Shown here piece by piece: positions 14,637-23,281 of a DNA stretch of 64,000 bases (positions are counted from its first letter, which is position 1; each line of letters starts with the position of its first letter). The notes below the pieces were generated by a model. That model did not search any database. It saw only the letters and a program-made list of their open reading frames with translations, and was not told the DNA's origin. Source of the DNA: Rhizobium sp. ASV20 (GTDB lineage Bacteria > Pseudomonadota > Alphaproteobacteria > Rhizobiales > Rhizobiaceae); NCBI RefSeq assembly GCF_016429015.1, contig NZ_JAELTU010000010.1, positions 17,734-81,733 of the forward strand. Direction: 5' to 3'. Position numbers and translations under genes: made by a program.

Positions 14637-17600
14637 TTAGCCGAGCAGACTGTTCAGGATCTCGACAGGGTGTGGGGTGGCACGGCGTTCCATTTTCGCC
14701 GCCTGTGAGCGGCAGGAAAAGCCTGTCGCCATGACCACGTTTTGATCGCTCGCTTCGGCGATCTTGCCCTGCCAGCTCATGGCATAGAGCTTTTCGGATA
14801 TGGCACGATTGCGCACCTCATGTCCGAAAGTGCCTGCCATGCCGCAGCAACCGACATCGGCAATATCCAGCTTGATGCCCAACTTCCCGAACAGCACGGA
14901 CCATTGCTTGAGGGCGGCTGGCGCGTTTGTCCGCTCGGTACAATGAGGCAGCAGCGTGAAATGTTTATCGGGTAAGGTCTGCTGTTGGGGCAATCGGTCG
15001 AGATTTGCCGCCAGCCATTCCTGAAGAAGCAGTACCGGACGCTGCAATTTCGCGGAGGGTAGAGCGGCATATTCGCTGCGATAGGTCAGCGTCATCGATG
15101 GGTCAATACCGACGAGCGGGATGCCCATTCGAGAAATGCGGTCGAGGTAATCACGCGATTTCGCCGCCTCTTTTTCGAAGCGACCGAGATAGCCATGCAC
15201 ATGCAGTGCCTTGCCGTTTTGTTGCGAGGCGGCAAGCCATGGGGTGGCCCCCATCTTCAGGATGAGCTTGAGAGCGGCGATGACAACGGCCGGATCGAAG
15301 TGGGTGGAGAAGATGTCGGCGACGATGACGATCGCGCGCTCGCGCTCTTGCGGCGACAGCCGCTCCAGCCGTTCTGGCGCAGCAACCTGAACGCCCAATC
15401 GCGCGGCCTCCCGTTCAAGCGAAATCGCGGGCATGGTCGGGAGCGCGGTAAGACCGGCGATCCGCATCAAGGCCTGGCCGGCGCTGGACGCAGTCAACAG
15501 GTTATAGGCGGGCTTGATGCGCGCCATCAGCGGCAGTGTCGTTTCGATCGCAGCGACGATCGGATCTTTCAACGGCCTGAGATAGCGGCCGTAATAGAGT
15601 TCCAGAAATTTCGACCGAAAGGCGGGGACGCTGACTTTGACGGGACACTGACCTGCACAGGCCTTGCAGGCGAGGCAGGTATCCATCGCTGCACGCACCT
15701 CATGCGAGAAGTCGTCCCTGTTGGCGGGATTAAGCGAGTTGATCGCCCGCCGGAAAAGACTGGCAAATCCGTTGGAGCGGCGCTGTGCCTCGGCCTCGCG
15801 TCTGGGGTCGACATGTCGCTCCGCAAGCAGGCGCAGCCATTCACGCATCAGCGCTGCGCGGCCCTTCGGCGAGTAGCGCTTGTCGCCTGTTGCCTTGAAG
15901 GATGGGCACATTGGGCTTGCGGCATCGAAATCGAAGCAGGCGCCGTTGCCGTTGCAATAGGCGGCATTGTCGAACGCGGCGCGGATATCGTTGCCGATGA
16001 TACGATCGAGATCTCCCCGCAATGGCACCTCATCGATCTTGAGGAGCGGTCTCGACGAGCCCGAGGCAATCTTGCCCGGATTGAGCCGGTCGCCCGGATC
16101 GAAGGAGCGCTTGATCTCCTGCAGGCTGGGATAGAGATCGCCGAAGTAATCGGGGACATATTCAGAGCGCACGCCTTTTCCATGCTCGCCCCAAAGCACG
16201 CCACCATATTTGCGGGTGAGGGCAACGACGCCGTTGCTGATCTTGCGAACGAGCGGCTGATGGTCGTCGCGTGTGAGGTCGAGGGCCGGACGCACATGCA
16301 ATACACCGGCATCCACATGGCCGAACATACCGTAATCCAGGCCTTCCGCATCGAGAAGAGCGCGAAACTCCCGGATATAGGCGGCAAGGTGTTCCGGCGG
16401 GACGGCCGTATCCTCGACGAAGGGCACGGGCCTGACCGGCCCTTCGACATTGCCGAGCAGACCGACGGCGCGCTTGCGCATCGTCCAGATCGCCTCGATC
16501 TCGGCCCGCTCCAGAGTGACGGTATAGCCCTTGTGGCGCGCAGGGGGGCCGGCATCGAGAACCGCGGTCACCTCTGCGAGCTTACGCTCAAGCTCTTCGC
16601 GATCGTCGGCCAGCACCTCGACGATATTGATGCCGTTGGCCGAGCCGGAGGTGTCCTCCGGAAAGAACCGGGCGATGCTGGTCCAGACGATGTCACCCTT
16701 GGCAAGGCCAAGCACTTTTTCGTCGACCGTCTCGACCGACGCGACCTTCATTGCCACCAGCAGCCGCGCATCTTCGAGCGCAGTATTGAAATCATCGTAA
16801 CGGATGTTGATGAGTGCGGCCTGCGCCGGCAGCGGCAGAATGTTGAGCTCTGCCTCGGCAATCATACCCAGCGTGCCTTCAGAGCCGCAAAGGACCGCAT
16901 TGAGATCGAACCGACCATCCTCCCGTCTTAGATGAGCGAGGTCGTAGCCGGTCATATAGCGGTTGAGCTTGGGGAAAATCGCCTCGATCAAATCGCGTTT
17001 GTCGTGCGCGATCCCATCGGCAACCCTGTAGATCTCTCCTACGCGATCCGGTCGTGCCTTGACCTCCTCGAGAGCGGCGGCGTCGAGCGGGCGCGACCAC
17101 CAATCGCTGCCATCCGAGAGCACGACGCGAAGGCCGAGAACGTGGTTGCTCGTCTTGCCGTAAAGGCAAGAGCCTTGGCCGCAGGCGTCCGTCGAGATCA
17201 TCCCGCCGATGGTGGCGCGGTTGGAGGTGGAAAGCTCCGGCGCGAAGAACACGCCGTAGGGCTTGAGCGCCTTGTTCAATTGGTCCTTCACGACGCCCGC
17301 TTCGACGCGAGCGATCCGCCGGACAGGATCGATCTCCAGAATGCGGTTCATGTGTCTGGAGCAATCGACGACGACGCCCGAGGTCAGCGATTGCCCGTTG
17401 GTTCCGGTGCCACCGCCGCGGGGTGCGATCGTAATCTCGGAAAAGGCCGGTTCCGACATGCCCGTTGCAATGATCTTCAGATCCTCGGCGCCCTTCGGAT
17501 AGAGAATGGCTGCCGGTTTGAGCTGATAGATGGAATTGTCGGTCGAAGCGACTGTCCTTGCGCCTTCATCCATCTCCGCGTCGCCGCGAAAGCCGAGTGC

Positions 17601-17672
17601 CACCAACCGGCGCACGAAGGCACCGATCTGCTGTTGCAAACTGTCTTTCGCCGAAACGAGGCGTGGTATCAT
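14637..17672 (-). CDS. ydiJ: YdiJ-type FAD/Fe-S dehydrogenase, probable D-2-hydroxyglutarate dehydrogenase
   Basis: 1011 residues, the size of YdiJ. An N-terminal FAD-binding domain (about 50-280; RGGGTGTNGQSL at 85-96, LCGSEGTLGM at 261-270) and FAD-linked oxidase C-terminal domain (to about 540) are followed by two Fe-S ligand groups: Cys573/Cys579/Cys589 and the classical CxxCxxCxxxCP at 666-677. A CCG domain (DVGCCGMAGTFGHE) lies near the C terminus. YdiJ enzymes oxidise D-2-hydroxyglutarate to 2-oxoglutarate, passing electrons on to the respiratory chain. Here it supplies the last step of lysine breakdown after HglS. It is read in the same direction as the aminotransferase, ALDH and hglS genes, separated from them by a palindromic repeat. 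Confidence 0.88.
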   Translation of the reverse strand: MIPRLVSAKDSLQQQIGAFVRRLVALGFRGDAEMDEGARTVASTDNSIYQLKPAAILYPKGAEDLKIIATGMSEPAFSEITIAPRGGGTGTNGQSLTSGVVVDCSRHMNRILEIDPVRRIARVEAGVVKDQLNKALKPYGVFFAPELSTSNRATIGGMISTDACGQGSCLYGKTSNHVLGLRVVLSDGSDWWSRPLDAAALEEVKARPDRVGEIYRVADGIAHDKRDLIEAIFPKLNRYMTGYDLAHLRREDGRFDLNAVLCGSEGTLGMIAEAELNILPLPAQAALINIRYDDFNTALEDARLLVAMKVASVETVDEKVLGLAKGDIVWTSIARFFPEDTSGSANGINIVEVLADDREELERKLAEVTAVLDAGPPARHKGYTVTLERAEIEAIWTMRKRAVGLLGNVEGPVRPVPFVEDTAVPPEHLAAYIREFRALLDAEGLDYGMFGHVDAGVLHVRPALDLTRDDHQPLVRKISNGVVALTRKYGGVLWGEHGKGVRSEYVPDYFGDLYPSLQEIKRSFDPGDRLNPGKIASGSSRPLLKIDEVPLRGDLDRIIGNDIRAAFDNAAYCNGNGACFDFDAASPMCPSFKATGDKRYSPKGRAALMREWLRLLAERHVDPRREAEAQRRSNGFASLFRRAINSLNPANRDDFSHEVRAAMDTCLACKACAGQCPVKVSVPAFRSKFLELYYGRYLRPLKDPIVAAIETTLPLMARIKPAYNLLTASSAGQALMRIAGLTALPTMPAISLEREAARLGVQVAAPERLERLSPQERERAIVIVADIFSTHFDPAVVIAALKLILKMGATPWLAASQQNGKALHVHGYLGRFEKEAAKSRDYLDRISRMGIPLVGIDPSMTLTYRSEYAALPSAKLQRPVLLLQEWLAANLDRLPQQQTLPDKHFTLLPHCTERTNAPAALKQWSVLFGKLGIKLDIADVGCCGMAGTFGHEVRNRAISEKLYAMSWQGKIAEASDQNVVMATGFSCRSQAAKMERRATPHPVEILNSLLG

Positions 17673-17808
17673 GATGTGAAGGCTTCCGGCTTTTTAGTCG
17701 ATGAGTAGCGAATTTCCGCTTTTAAACAGAACTATGGAAATGCTCTATCTCTTTGTTTTCGTGCAATTCCGGGCTCATGGCGGATTTGCGGTTCTGCTGG
17801 AGTTGCCA

Positions 17809-17907
17809 TAGAGCACGATGCCGAAAGAGTAGACGGCTTTCGGCATCGTGCTCTACTTGTTTGATTCTAGAGTGGATTGAGATTTCAGGTCGAGCAGACC
17901 TGAAATC
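17809..17907. repeat. Rhizobial intergenic palindromic repeat (double hairpin)
   Basis: A perfect 19-bp stem (TAGAGCACGATGCCGAAAG at 17809-17827 with 17837-17855, 9-nt loop) is followed by a second perfect 11-bp stem (GATTTCAGGTC at 17881-17891 with 17897-17907, 5-nt loop), joined by ..TTGATTCTAGAGTGGATTGA. From memory, variants of this double hairpin are scattered between genes in Rhizobium and Agrobacterium genomes. It lies between ydiJ and the aminotransferase gene, both on the minus strand, so it may also act as an RNA-processing or attenuation point in the operon. Confidence 0.75.
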
Positions 17908-17915
17908 ATCCGGCT

Positions 17916-19151
17916 CTAGCGCTGGAGAGCCGCACAGGCCTTTTCGATCCGATCAAGCGCTTCGACAAGGTCAGCTTCCGATGTCGCATAGGAAATGCGG
18001 AAGTACGGCGACAGGCCGAAGGCAGAGCCTGGCACGACGGCGACATGCGCTTCGTCAAGCAGATAGGCGCAGAAGTCCGTATCGGTTGCGATAGTCTTGC
18101 CCGACGGTGTCGTCGTGCCGAGAACGCCTGCGCAGCCCGAGAACGTATAGAAAGCGCCTTCGGGCACGAGGCAGTCCAGGCCTTCGATGGCATTCAGGCG
18201 GCCAACGACAAGGTCACGACGCTTCTGGAAGCTTGCGGTGCGCTCCTGAAGGAAATCCTGCGGGCCATTCAGCGCTGCGATGGCGGCTGCCTGGCTAACC
18301 GAGCAGGGGCAGGACGTTGCCTGGCTCTGAATGACGGCCATGGCCTTGATCAGTGCCTTTGGCCCGCCGGCATAACCGATGCGCCAGCCGGTCATCGCAT
18401 AGGCCTTGGAGACGCCATTGACGGTCAGCGCCCGGCTCTTGAGGCGTGGCTCGATCGCGACGGGTGTCGTGAAGCGGAAGCCGTCATAGACAATGTGCTC
18501 ATACATGTCGTCGACCATCAGCCAGACATGCGGATGCCGCAGCATGACCTCGATCAAAGGCTGATAGTCGGCTTGCGAATAGGCCGCACCCGATGGGTTC
18601 GAAGGCGAGTTCAGCAGCAGCCAGCGCGTCTTCGGGGTGATGGCCCGTTCGAGCTGATCCGCCTTTAGCCGGAAGCCGGCCGCAGCATCGCAAGGGATGA
18701 GCACGGGCACGCCGCCGCAGATCTCGACGATGTCGGAATAGGAAGTCCAGTACGGCGTCGGGATGATGACCTCGTCGCCCGGGTTGAGCGATGCCATGAA
18801 GGCATTGAACAGGATCTGCTTTGCGCCGGCTGCGACCGTGATCTCGTCGACGGCGTAGTCGATGCCGTTCTCTCGCAGGAACTTGCCGGCGATCGCCTTC
18901 TTGAGTTCGGGCGAACCGTCAAGAGCCGTGTATTTGGTCTCTCCGCGGTCGATGGCGGCCTTTGCCGCCTCCTTGACGTTGTCAGGCGTATCAAAATCCG
19001 GTTCCCCGGCGCCAAGGATGATGACGGGATGGCCTTCACGCTTCATCGCATTGGCGCGTGCGCCAATCTGCAGGATTGTCGACACGCCAATGGAGGCGAT
19101 GCGCGAAGCGGGCTGAAAGCCCGCTTCCTCGATGGTGGTGGCGATCGTCAT
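17916..19151 (-). CDS. Class I PLP aminotransferase, probable 2-aminoadipate aminotransferase
   Basis: 411 residues, fold type I. The PLP-binding Lys249 sits in NGVSKAYAMTGWRIGY, with the family NSPSNPSG (about 181-188) and a C-terminal FRISYATS. Sequence style is that of rhizobial aspartate/prephenate aminotransferases (AatA group), which are often broad. It starts 5 nt after the stop of the ALDH7 gene, so the two are translated together. In context it should convert L-2-aminoadipate to 2-oxoadipate using 2-oxoglutarate as amino acceptor. The substrate is inferred from gene order; aspartate aminotransferase activity cannot be excluded. Confidence 0.85.
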   Translation of the reverse strand: MTIATTIEEAGFQPASRIASIGVSTILQIGARANAMKREGHPVIILGAGEPDFDTPDNVKEAAKAAIDRGETKYTALDGSPELKKAIAGKFLRENGIDYAVDEITVAAGAKQILFNAFMASLNPGDEVIIPTPYWTSYSDIVEICGGVPVLIPCDAAAGFRLKADQLERAITPKTRWLLLNSPSNPSGAAYSQADYQPLIEVMLRHPHVWLMVDDMYEHIVYDGFRFTTPVAIEPRLKSRALTVNGVSKAYAMTGWRIGYAGGPKALIKAMAVIQSQATSCPCSVSQAAAIAALNGPQDFLQERTASFQKRRDLVVGRLNAIEGLDCLVPEGAFYTFSGCAGVLGTTTPSGKTIATDTDFCAYLLDEAHVAVVPGSAFGLSPYFRISYATSEADLVEALDRIEKACAALQR

Positions 19152-19156
19152 GGAGA

Positions 19157-20689
19157 TTACTCGATGTCGAAGGAAACGCCCTGTGCCAGCGGCAGGGCCT
19201 TGGAGTAGTTGACGGTGTTGGTCGCGCGGCGCATGTAGGCTCTCCAGGCGTCCGATCCGGATTCACGGCCGCCACCGGTTTCCTTTTCGCCGCCGAATGC
19301 ACCGCCGATTTCAGCGCCCGACGTGCCGATGTTGACGTTGGCGATACCGCAATCGGAACCATCAGCCGCGAGGAAGCGCTCGGATTCTTGCATGTCGCGG
19401 GTGAAGATCGACGAGGACAGGCCAGCGGCTACCGCATTGTGGTCTTCGAGGACAGCGTCGAAATCGTCATAGGGCATGACGTAGAGGATGGGCGCGAAGG
19501 TTTCTTCGAAGACCGGGCCTGCCTGCTTCGACATTTCCACAAGCGCCGGCTTGACATAGAAGCCATCGGCATGGCCGACGTCGATGCGCTCGCCACCGGT
19601 CACCGAGCCGCCATGCGACTTTGCTTCTGCAATTGCCTTCTGCATGCCGTCGAATGCTGCCTTGTCGATCAGCGGTCCGACGAGTGCAGAAGACTGCAGG
19701 GGATCGCCGACCGAAACGCTCTGGTAGGCTTTCTTCAGGCGCGGTACCAGCTGATCGTAGACGCTCTTGTGGACGAAGAGGCGACGCAGTGTCGTGCAAC
19801 GCTGGCCGGCCGTGCCCATGGCGCCGAAAGCGATGGCGCGGAGTGCCATATCGAGATCGGCCGACGGGCAGACGATACCGGCATTGTTGCCGCCGAGTTC
19901 CAGGATGGCGCGTGCAAAGCGCTTGGCAAGACGCGGTCCGACATCGCGGCCCATGCGGGTCGAGCCGGTTGCCGAAACAAGCGGCACCTTGGGGTGATCG
20001 ACCAGAACTTCACCGATGGCACGGTCGCCGATCAGGAGCTGCGACAGACCTTCCGGAGCATCGCCGAAGCGGGCAAGGGCGCGGTCGAGAATTGCCTGCG
20101 AGGCGAGCGCCGTCAGCGGCGTCTTTTCAGAAGGCTTCCAGACGATCGAGTCGCCGCAGATCAGAGCCAATGCCGCATTCCAGGACCAGACGGCGACCGG
20201 GAAGTTGAAGGCGGAGATGATGCCGACAACGCCGAGCGGGTGCCACGTTTCCATCATGCGATGGCCCGGACGTTCGGTGGCGATCGTCAGACCGTAGAGC
20301 TGGCGGGAAAGGCCGACTGCGAAATCGCAGATGTCGATCATTTCCTGCACTTCGCCGAGGCCTTCGGAACGGATCTTGCCGGCCTCGATCGAGACCAGGC
20401 GGCCAAGGTCGTCCTTGGCGGCGCGCAGTTCTTCACCGAGCAGGCGAACCAGTTCGCCACGCTTCGGTGCCGGTACCAGGCGCCAGGCGCGGTATGCCGC
20501 ATCGGCCTTCTCGATCCGCGCAGCGGCTTCGGCAGCCGAAACCGTCTTGAGGTTGCCGATCTTTTCGCCGGTGACCGGAGAATAGGAAGGCATGTTGCCC
20601 TGCGTGTAGAGCGCCTTGTCGACGCCGAGCTTTTCGAGGATAGCGGCCGCTTCGGCTGCAACGGAAATGTTCTTTGCTGCGATGTTCAT
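19157..20689 (-). CDS. amaB: ALDH7-type aminoadipate-semialdehyde / piperideine-6-carboxylate dehydrogenase
   Basis: 510 residues of the ALDH7 (antiquitin) branch, shown by MGTAGQRCTTLRRLFVH with nucleophile Cys298, general base Glu264 in LELGGNN, and the C-terminal NVNIGTSGAEIGGAFGGEKETGGGRESGSDAW. ALDH7 enzymes oxidise 2-aminoadipate semialdehyde (in equilibrium with piperideine-6-carboxylate) to 2-aminoadipate with NAD(P). The ATG at 20689 fits the family N terminus; an extension to 20818 would overlap hglS and is rejected. It lies between hglS (58 nt upstream) and the aminotransferase (5 nt downstream). Confidence 0.9.
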   Translation of the reverse strand: MNIAAKNISVAAEAAAILEKLGVDKALYTQGNMPSYSPVTGEKIGNLKTVSAAEAAARIEKADAAYRAWRLVPAPKRGELVRLLGEELRAAKDDLGRLVSIEAGKIRSEGLGEVQEMIDICDFAVGLSRQLYGLTIATERPGHRMMETWHPLGVVGIISAFNFPVAVWSWNAALALICGDSIVWKPSEKTPLTALASQAILDRALARFGDAPEGLSQLLIGDRAIGEVLVDHPKVPLVSATGSTRMGRDVGPRLAKRFARAILELGGNNAGIVCPSADLDMALRAIAFGAMGTAGQRCTTLRRLFVHKSVYDQLVPRLKKAYQSVSVGDPLQSSALVGPLIDKAAFDGMQKAIAEAKSHGGSVTGGERIDVGHADGFYVKPALVEMSKQAGPVFEETFAPILYVMPYDDFDAVLEDHNAVAAGLSSSIFTRDMQESERFLAADGSDCGIANVNIGTSGAEIGGAFGGEKETGGGRESGSDAWRAYMRRATNTVNYSKALPLAQGVSFDIE

Positions 20690-20747
20690 CTTATCAAACT
20701 CCACTTGTCTTGATCCAGGCTGCGGGCGGCGCTTGCGCCGCATCGCA

Positions 20748-22142
20748 TCACTCGGCTGCGTCTTGTTTGGACAACGCCTGCAGGCAGGCGTCGATCGATG
20801 CCTGCTCGATGCCGGCATAATGGTCGAATTCGTTCAGCACCTTCATACCAAGATCGGTTTCGAAGCGCTTCTGGTTCGGGCTTGCGATAAACTCCTGCTG
20901 CGCGCCGTCACCAAGGTTGGACTGGAAGATACCAGCGGCGCTGACGGGAAGGAAGTCTTCGTACACGATCGGATCGAACTGAACGAGGCCCTGATTGATC
21001 AGTGTTTCGATATCGCCGCGAGTGGTTGCAGCTGCCTCGCCCTTGGCCGTCAGCGAATAGGCGAAATACCCCAGGCCCTGGGCGCGGATGGCCGACCAGT
21101 CGTCCGGGAATTCGGCGAAGCTTTGCGCGAGCGCGGCTTCGTAATCACGCGCGTTCGATCCATCGGCCGCTGGACGCACGATCTTGCGGGAGGCATCGAG
21201 CAGCTGGTCATAGAGCGCACGACCCTTGGGTGTCAGCGCGACGCCGCGCTGTTCGATTTCGCCGAAGCGTGCGGTATGCGAGCCGGTTTCCCACACGCCA
21301 TCGGCATTGCGGAAAGATACCGGCTCTTCCAGTGCCTTGAATGAAGTCTGACGCAGCAAGATAGGGCAGGCGCGGGTCGGCGGTCCCTCAACGACGGCCT
21401 TGGGCGCGATGCCGTATTCCGGCATCAGCGACTGGACCTGATCGATGTCGAGGGTGCGCGGCGTCAAATGGTTGATGTGCGGCCCCTTGAACGACACGAC
21501 GTCGGCGATCAGGCGATGCGCGTCATGGAGACGGTGATACATGGCGGCGTCGACATTTGCTTCATCGTGCCAGCGGAAGGTCTCCAGCACTTCACTGACG
21601 AAGCGCTGGGCGTCCTCTTTGCCGAGGCCGCCATCGCGCTCGGCCTTCTCAGTGAGTTCGACAGCGCCCGCGGTGAAGATCTGACGCTTAGAAAGGATCT
21701 GCGCAGATGCCTCGCGGAGCTCCTCGTCGGCGATCAGATCAAGGCGCAGCAGCGAGGTGAAGACGCGGAAGGGATTGCGCTTCAACTCGGCATCGCCGAT
21801 CGGGCGGAACGCCGTCGAGTGCACCGGCACGCCTGCCGTCGAGAGATCGTAGTAGCCGACGGGATACATGCCCATGACTGCGAATACGCGCGCCATCATG
21901 GCAAGTTCGGCTGCCGTCCCGAGCCGGATCGCGCCATGCCGTTCTTCGGAGATGCGATCGAGATAGTCGGTCGCCTGCAGGCGCTCCTTCAATACAGGCT
22001 GAGCGGCCAGCGTCTCGTCGTTGACGCGGCCGACCAGCTCCATGAGCGTGCCGTAGGCGGGGACCTCTTCGCGGTACATGGCGGACATCGCGGCCGAAAA
22101 GGCGCTGCGTATATCGCTGGTCGAGATGTGATCGGACTTCAT
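20748..22142 (-). CDS. hglS: DUF1338 / HglS 2-oxoadipate dioxygenase-decarboxylase
   Basis: 464 residues, matching HglS of Pseudomonas putida in length. HglS is an Fe(II) enzyme converting 2-oxoadipate to D-2-hydroxyglutarate with O2. Its metal ligands His70, His226 and Glu294 correspond well to His69 (EERHGAIR), His225 (PHINHLTPR) and Glu295 (RFGEIEQRG) here, and an Arg lies four residues after His69. AGGAAGAG precedes the ATG at 22142; earlier starts run into the divergent LysR gene. First gene of the leftward catabolic set hglS-ALDH-aminotransferase(-ydiJ). This gene is the strongest single marker that the cluster is a lysine/2-aminoadipate pathway. Confidence 0.9.
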   Translation of the reverse strand: MKSDHISTSDIRSAFSAAMSAMYREEVPAYGTLMELVGRVNDETLAAQPVLKERLQATDYLDRISEERHGAIRLGTAAELAMMARVFAVMGMYPVGYYDLSTAGVPVHSTAFRPIGDAELKRNPFRVFTSLLRLDLIADEELREASAQILSKRQIFTAGAVELTEKAERDGGLGKEDAQRFVSEVLETFRWHDEANVDAAMYHRLHDAHRLIADVVSFKGPHINHLTPRTLDIDQVQSLMPEYGIAPKAVVEGPPTRACPILLRQTSFKALEEPVSFRNADGVWETGSHTARFGEIEQRGVALTPKGRALYDQLLDASRKIVRPAADGSNARDYEAALAQSFAEFPDDWSAIRAQGLGYFAYSLTAKGEAAATTRGDIETLINQGLVQFDPIVYEDFLPVSAAGIFQSNLGDGAQQEFIASPNQKRFETDLGMKVLNEFDHYAGIEQASIDACLQALSKQDAAE

Positions 22143-22245
22143 GGTAATCTCTTCCTGAAAGGCTACATCATTCCTATAATGCAGAATATATCTTGCTGAT
22201 GAGCAGGTCTTGTGAGAGAAAATCCTAACTTGATGCTGAAATGGA

Positions 22246-23169
22246 ATGACTATGCGTCGACGCCTCATCCCCGACATTGTCAATCTTCAGGCTTTTGAAT
22301 GCGCCGCGCGCCATCAGAATTTTTCGCGGGCAGCCGAGGAACTCAACCTGACGCAAAGTGCTGTCAGCCGTCAGATCAGCGAACTGGAGCAGCAGACTGG
22401 CTTAAAACTCTTCGAGCGTGTGAGACAGCGCGTCGTACTTTCGGAAGCCGGACTTCGCCTGCTGCCCGAGGTCAAGGATCTGCTGCTGCGTTCGGAGCGG
22501 CTGATGATTGGCGCCGTTGCGGCAGGCCAGATGAAGCTGTCGCTGAAAGTGGCTACCCTGCCGACCTTTGGCACGCGCTGGCTGGTGCCGCGTCTCGGTC
22601 GGTTTCTCGAAGAACACCGTGACGTCGCCGTTACGGTCGAATCCCGTTCCAAGCCTTTCAATTTCGACGAGGATAATTTCGATCTGGCCATTCATTATGG
22701 CCTGCCGGCCTGGGCCGGTGCAGTCGCGACCTTTCTTTGCAGCGAGATGGTCCTGCCTGTTGCCAGTCGGGCCCTTGCCGCGCGGCTGGATCCGCGCTCA
22801 CCGGTAGAGCTGGCCGATGCTCCGCTGCTTCATCTGACGACCCGTCCGAAACTCTGGGCTCAGTGGTTCGATTTGCAGGACTTGCCGAACGAAAATGCTT
22901 ATCCCGGCGCGCGCTTCGACCAGTTTTCCATGATCATCTCCGCGGCGTTGGCTGGATTGGGCGTCGCACTCCTCCCCACCTACCTGATCGAGGAGGAGTT
23001 GAGATCAGGCATTCTCCTGCCGTTATTCGATCTGCCGATGCCGACGGAGAACAGCTATTACATTGTCATGCCGGAGAAAAAGCAGACAAACGAGACGGCC
23101 ACATTGTTTCAGAACTGGCTTCTGAACGAGGTCCCGCCTCGATTGCAGCCGGCAACCGATGGTGATTGA
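22246..23169 (+). CDS. LysR-family regulator, divergent from hglS
   Basis: 307 residues: LysR winged helix (IVNLQAFECAARHQNFSRAAEELNLTQSAVSRQISELEQQTG, about residues 11-53) and a periplasmic-binding-protein-like effector domain. It is divergent from hglS with a 103-bp gap, the classical LysR arrangement, so it probably activates hglS, the ALDH and the aminotransferase gene in response to a pathway intermediate. Two ATGs, at 22246 and 22252, compete; neither has a strong ribosome site. The subgroup (GcvA-like) is the same general type as the AmpR-like gene at 5923. Confidence 0.85.
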   Translation: MTMRRRLIPDIVNLQAFECAARHQNFSRAAEELNLTQSAVSRQISELEQQTGLKLFERVRQRVVLSEAGLRLLPEVKDLLLRSERLMIGAVAAGQMKLSLKVATLPTFGTRWLVPRLGRFLEEHRDVAVTVESRSKPFNFDEDNFDLAIHYGLPAWAGAVATFLCSEMVLPVASRALAARLDPRSPVELADAPLLHLTTRPKLWAQWFDLQDLPNENAYPGARFDQFSMIISAALAGLGVALLPTYLIEEELRSGILLPLFDLPMPTENSYYIVMPEKKQTNETATLFQNWLLNEVPPRLQPATDGD

Positions 23170-23281
23170 TAAATTTTAAGCTTGAAATTCTTTCTCGCGA
23201 GCGTCACACATTGCTGTATCGTGCTGCTGCATCTCCGATGTGGCGCAGATGCAAGGTGAACTCGGGGAGGAGCAAGCCATT

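Noticed and set aside
15195..16931. A 578-codon open frame on the plus strand inside ydiJ
   Set aside because: It is antisense to a strongly supported YdiJ protein with cofactor and cysteine motifs; long opposite-strand frames are normal in high-GC DNA. No family features.
19058..20713. A 551-codon plus-strand frame across the ALDH7 gene
   Set aside because: Antisense of a well-conserved ALDH7 protein; it lacks domain features and a ribosome site.
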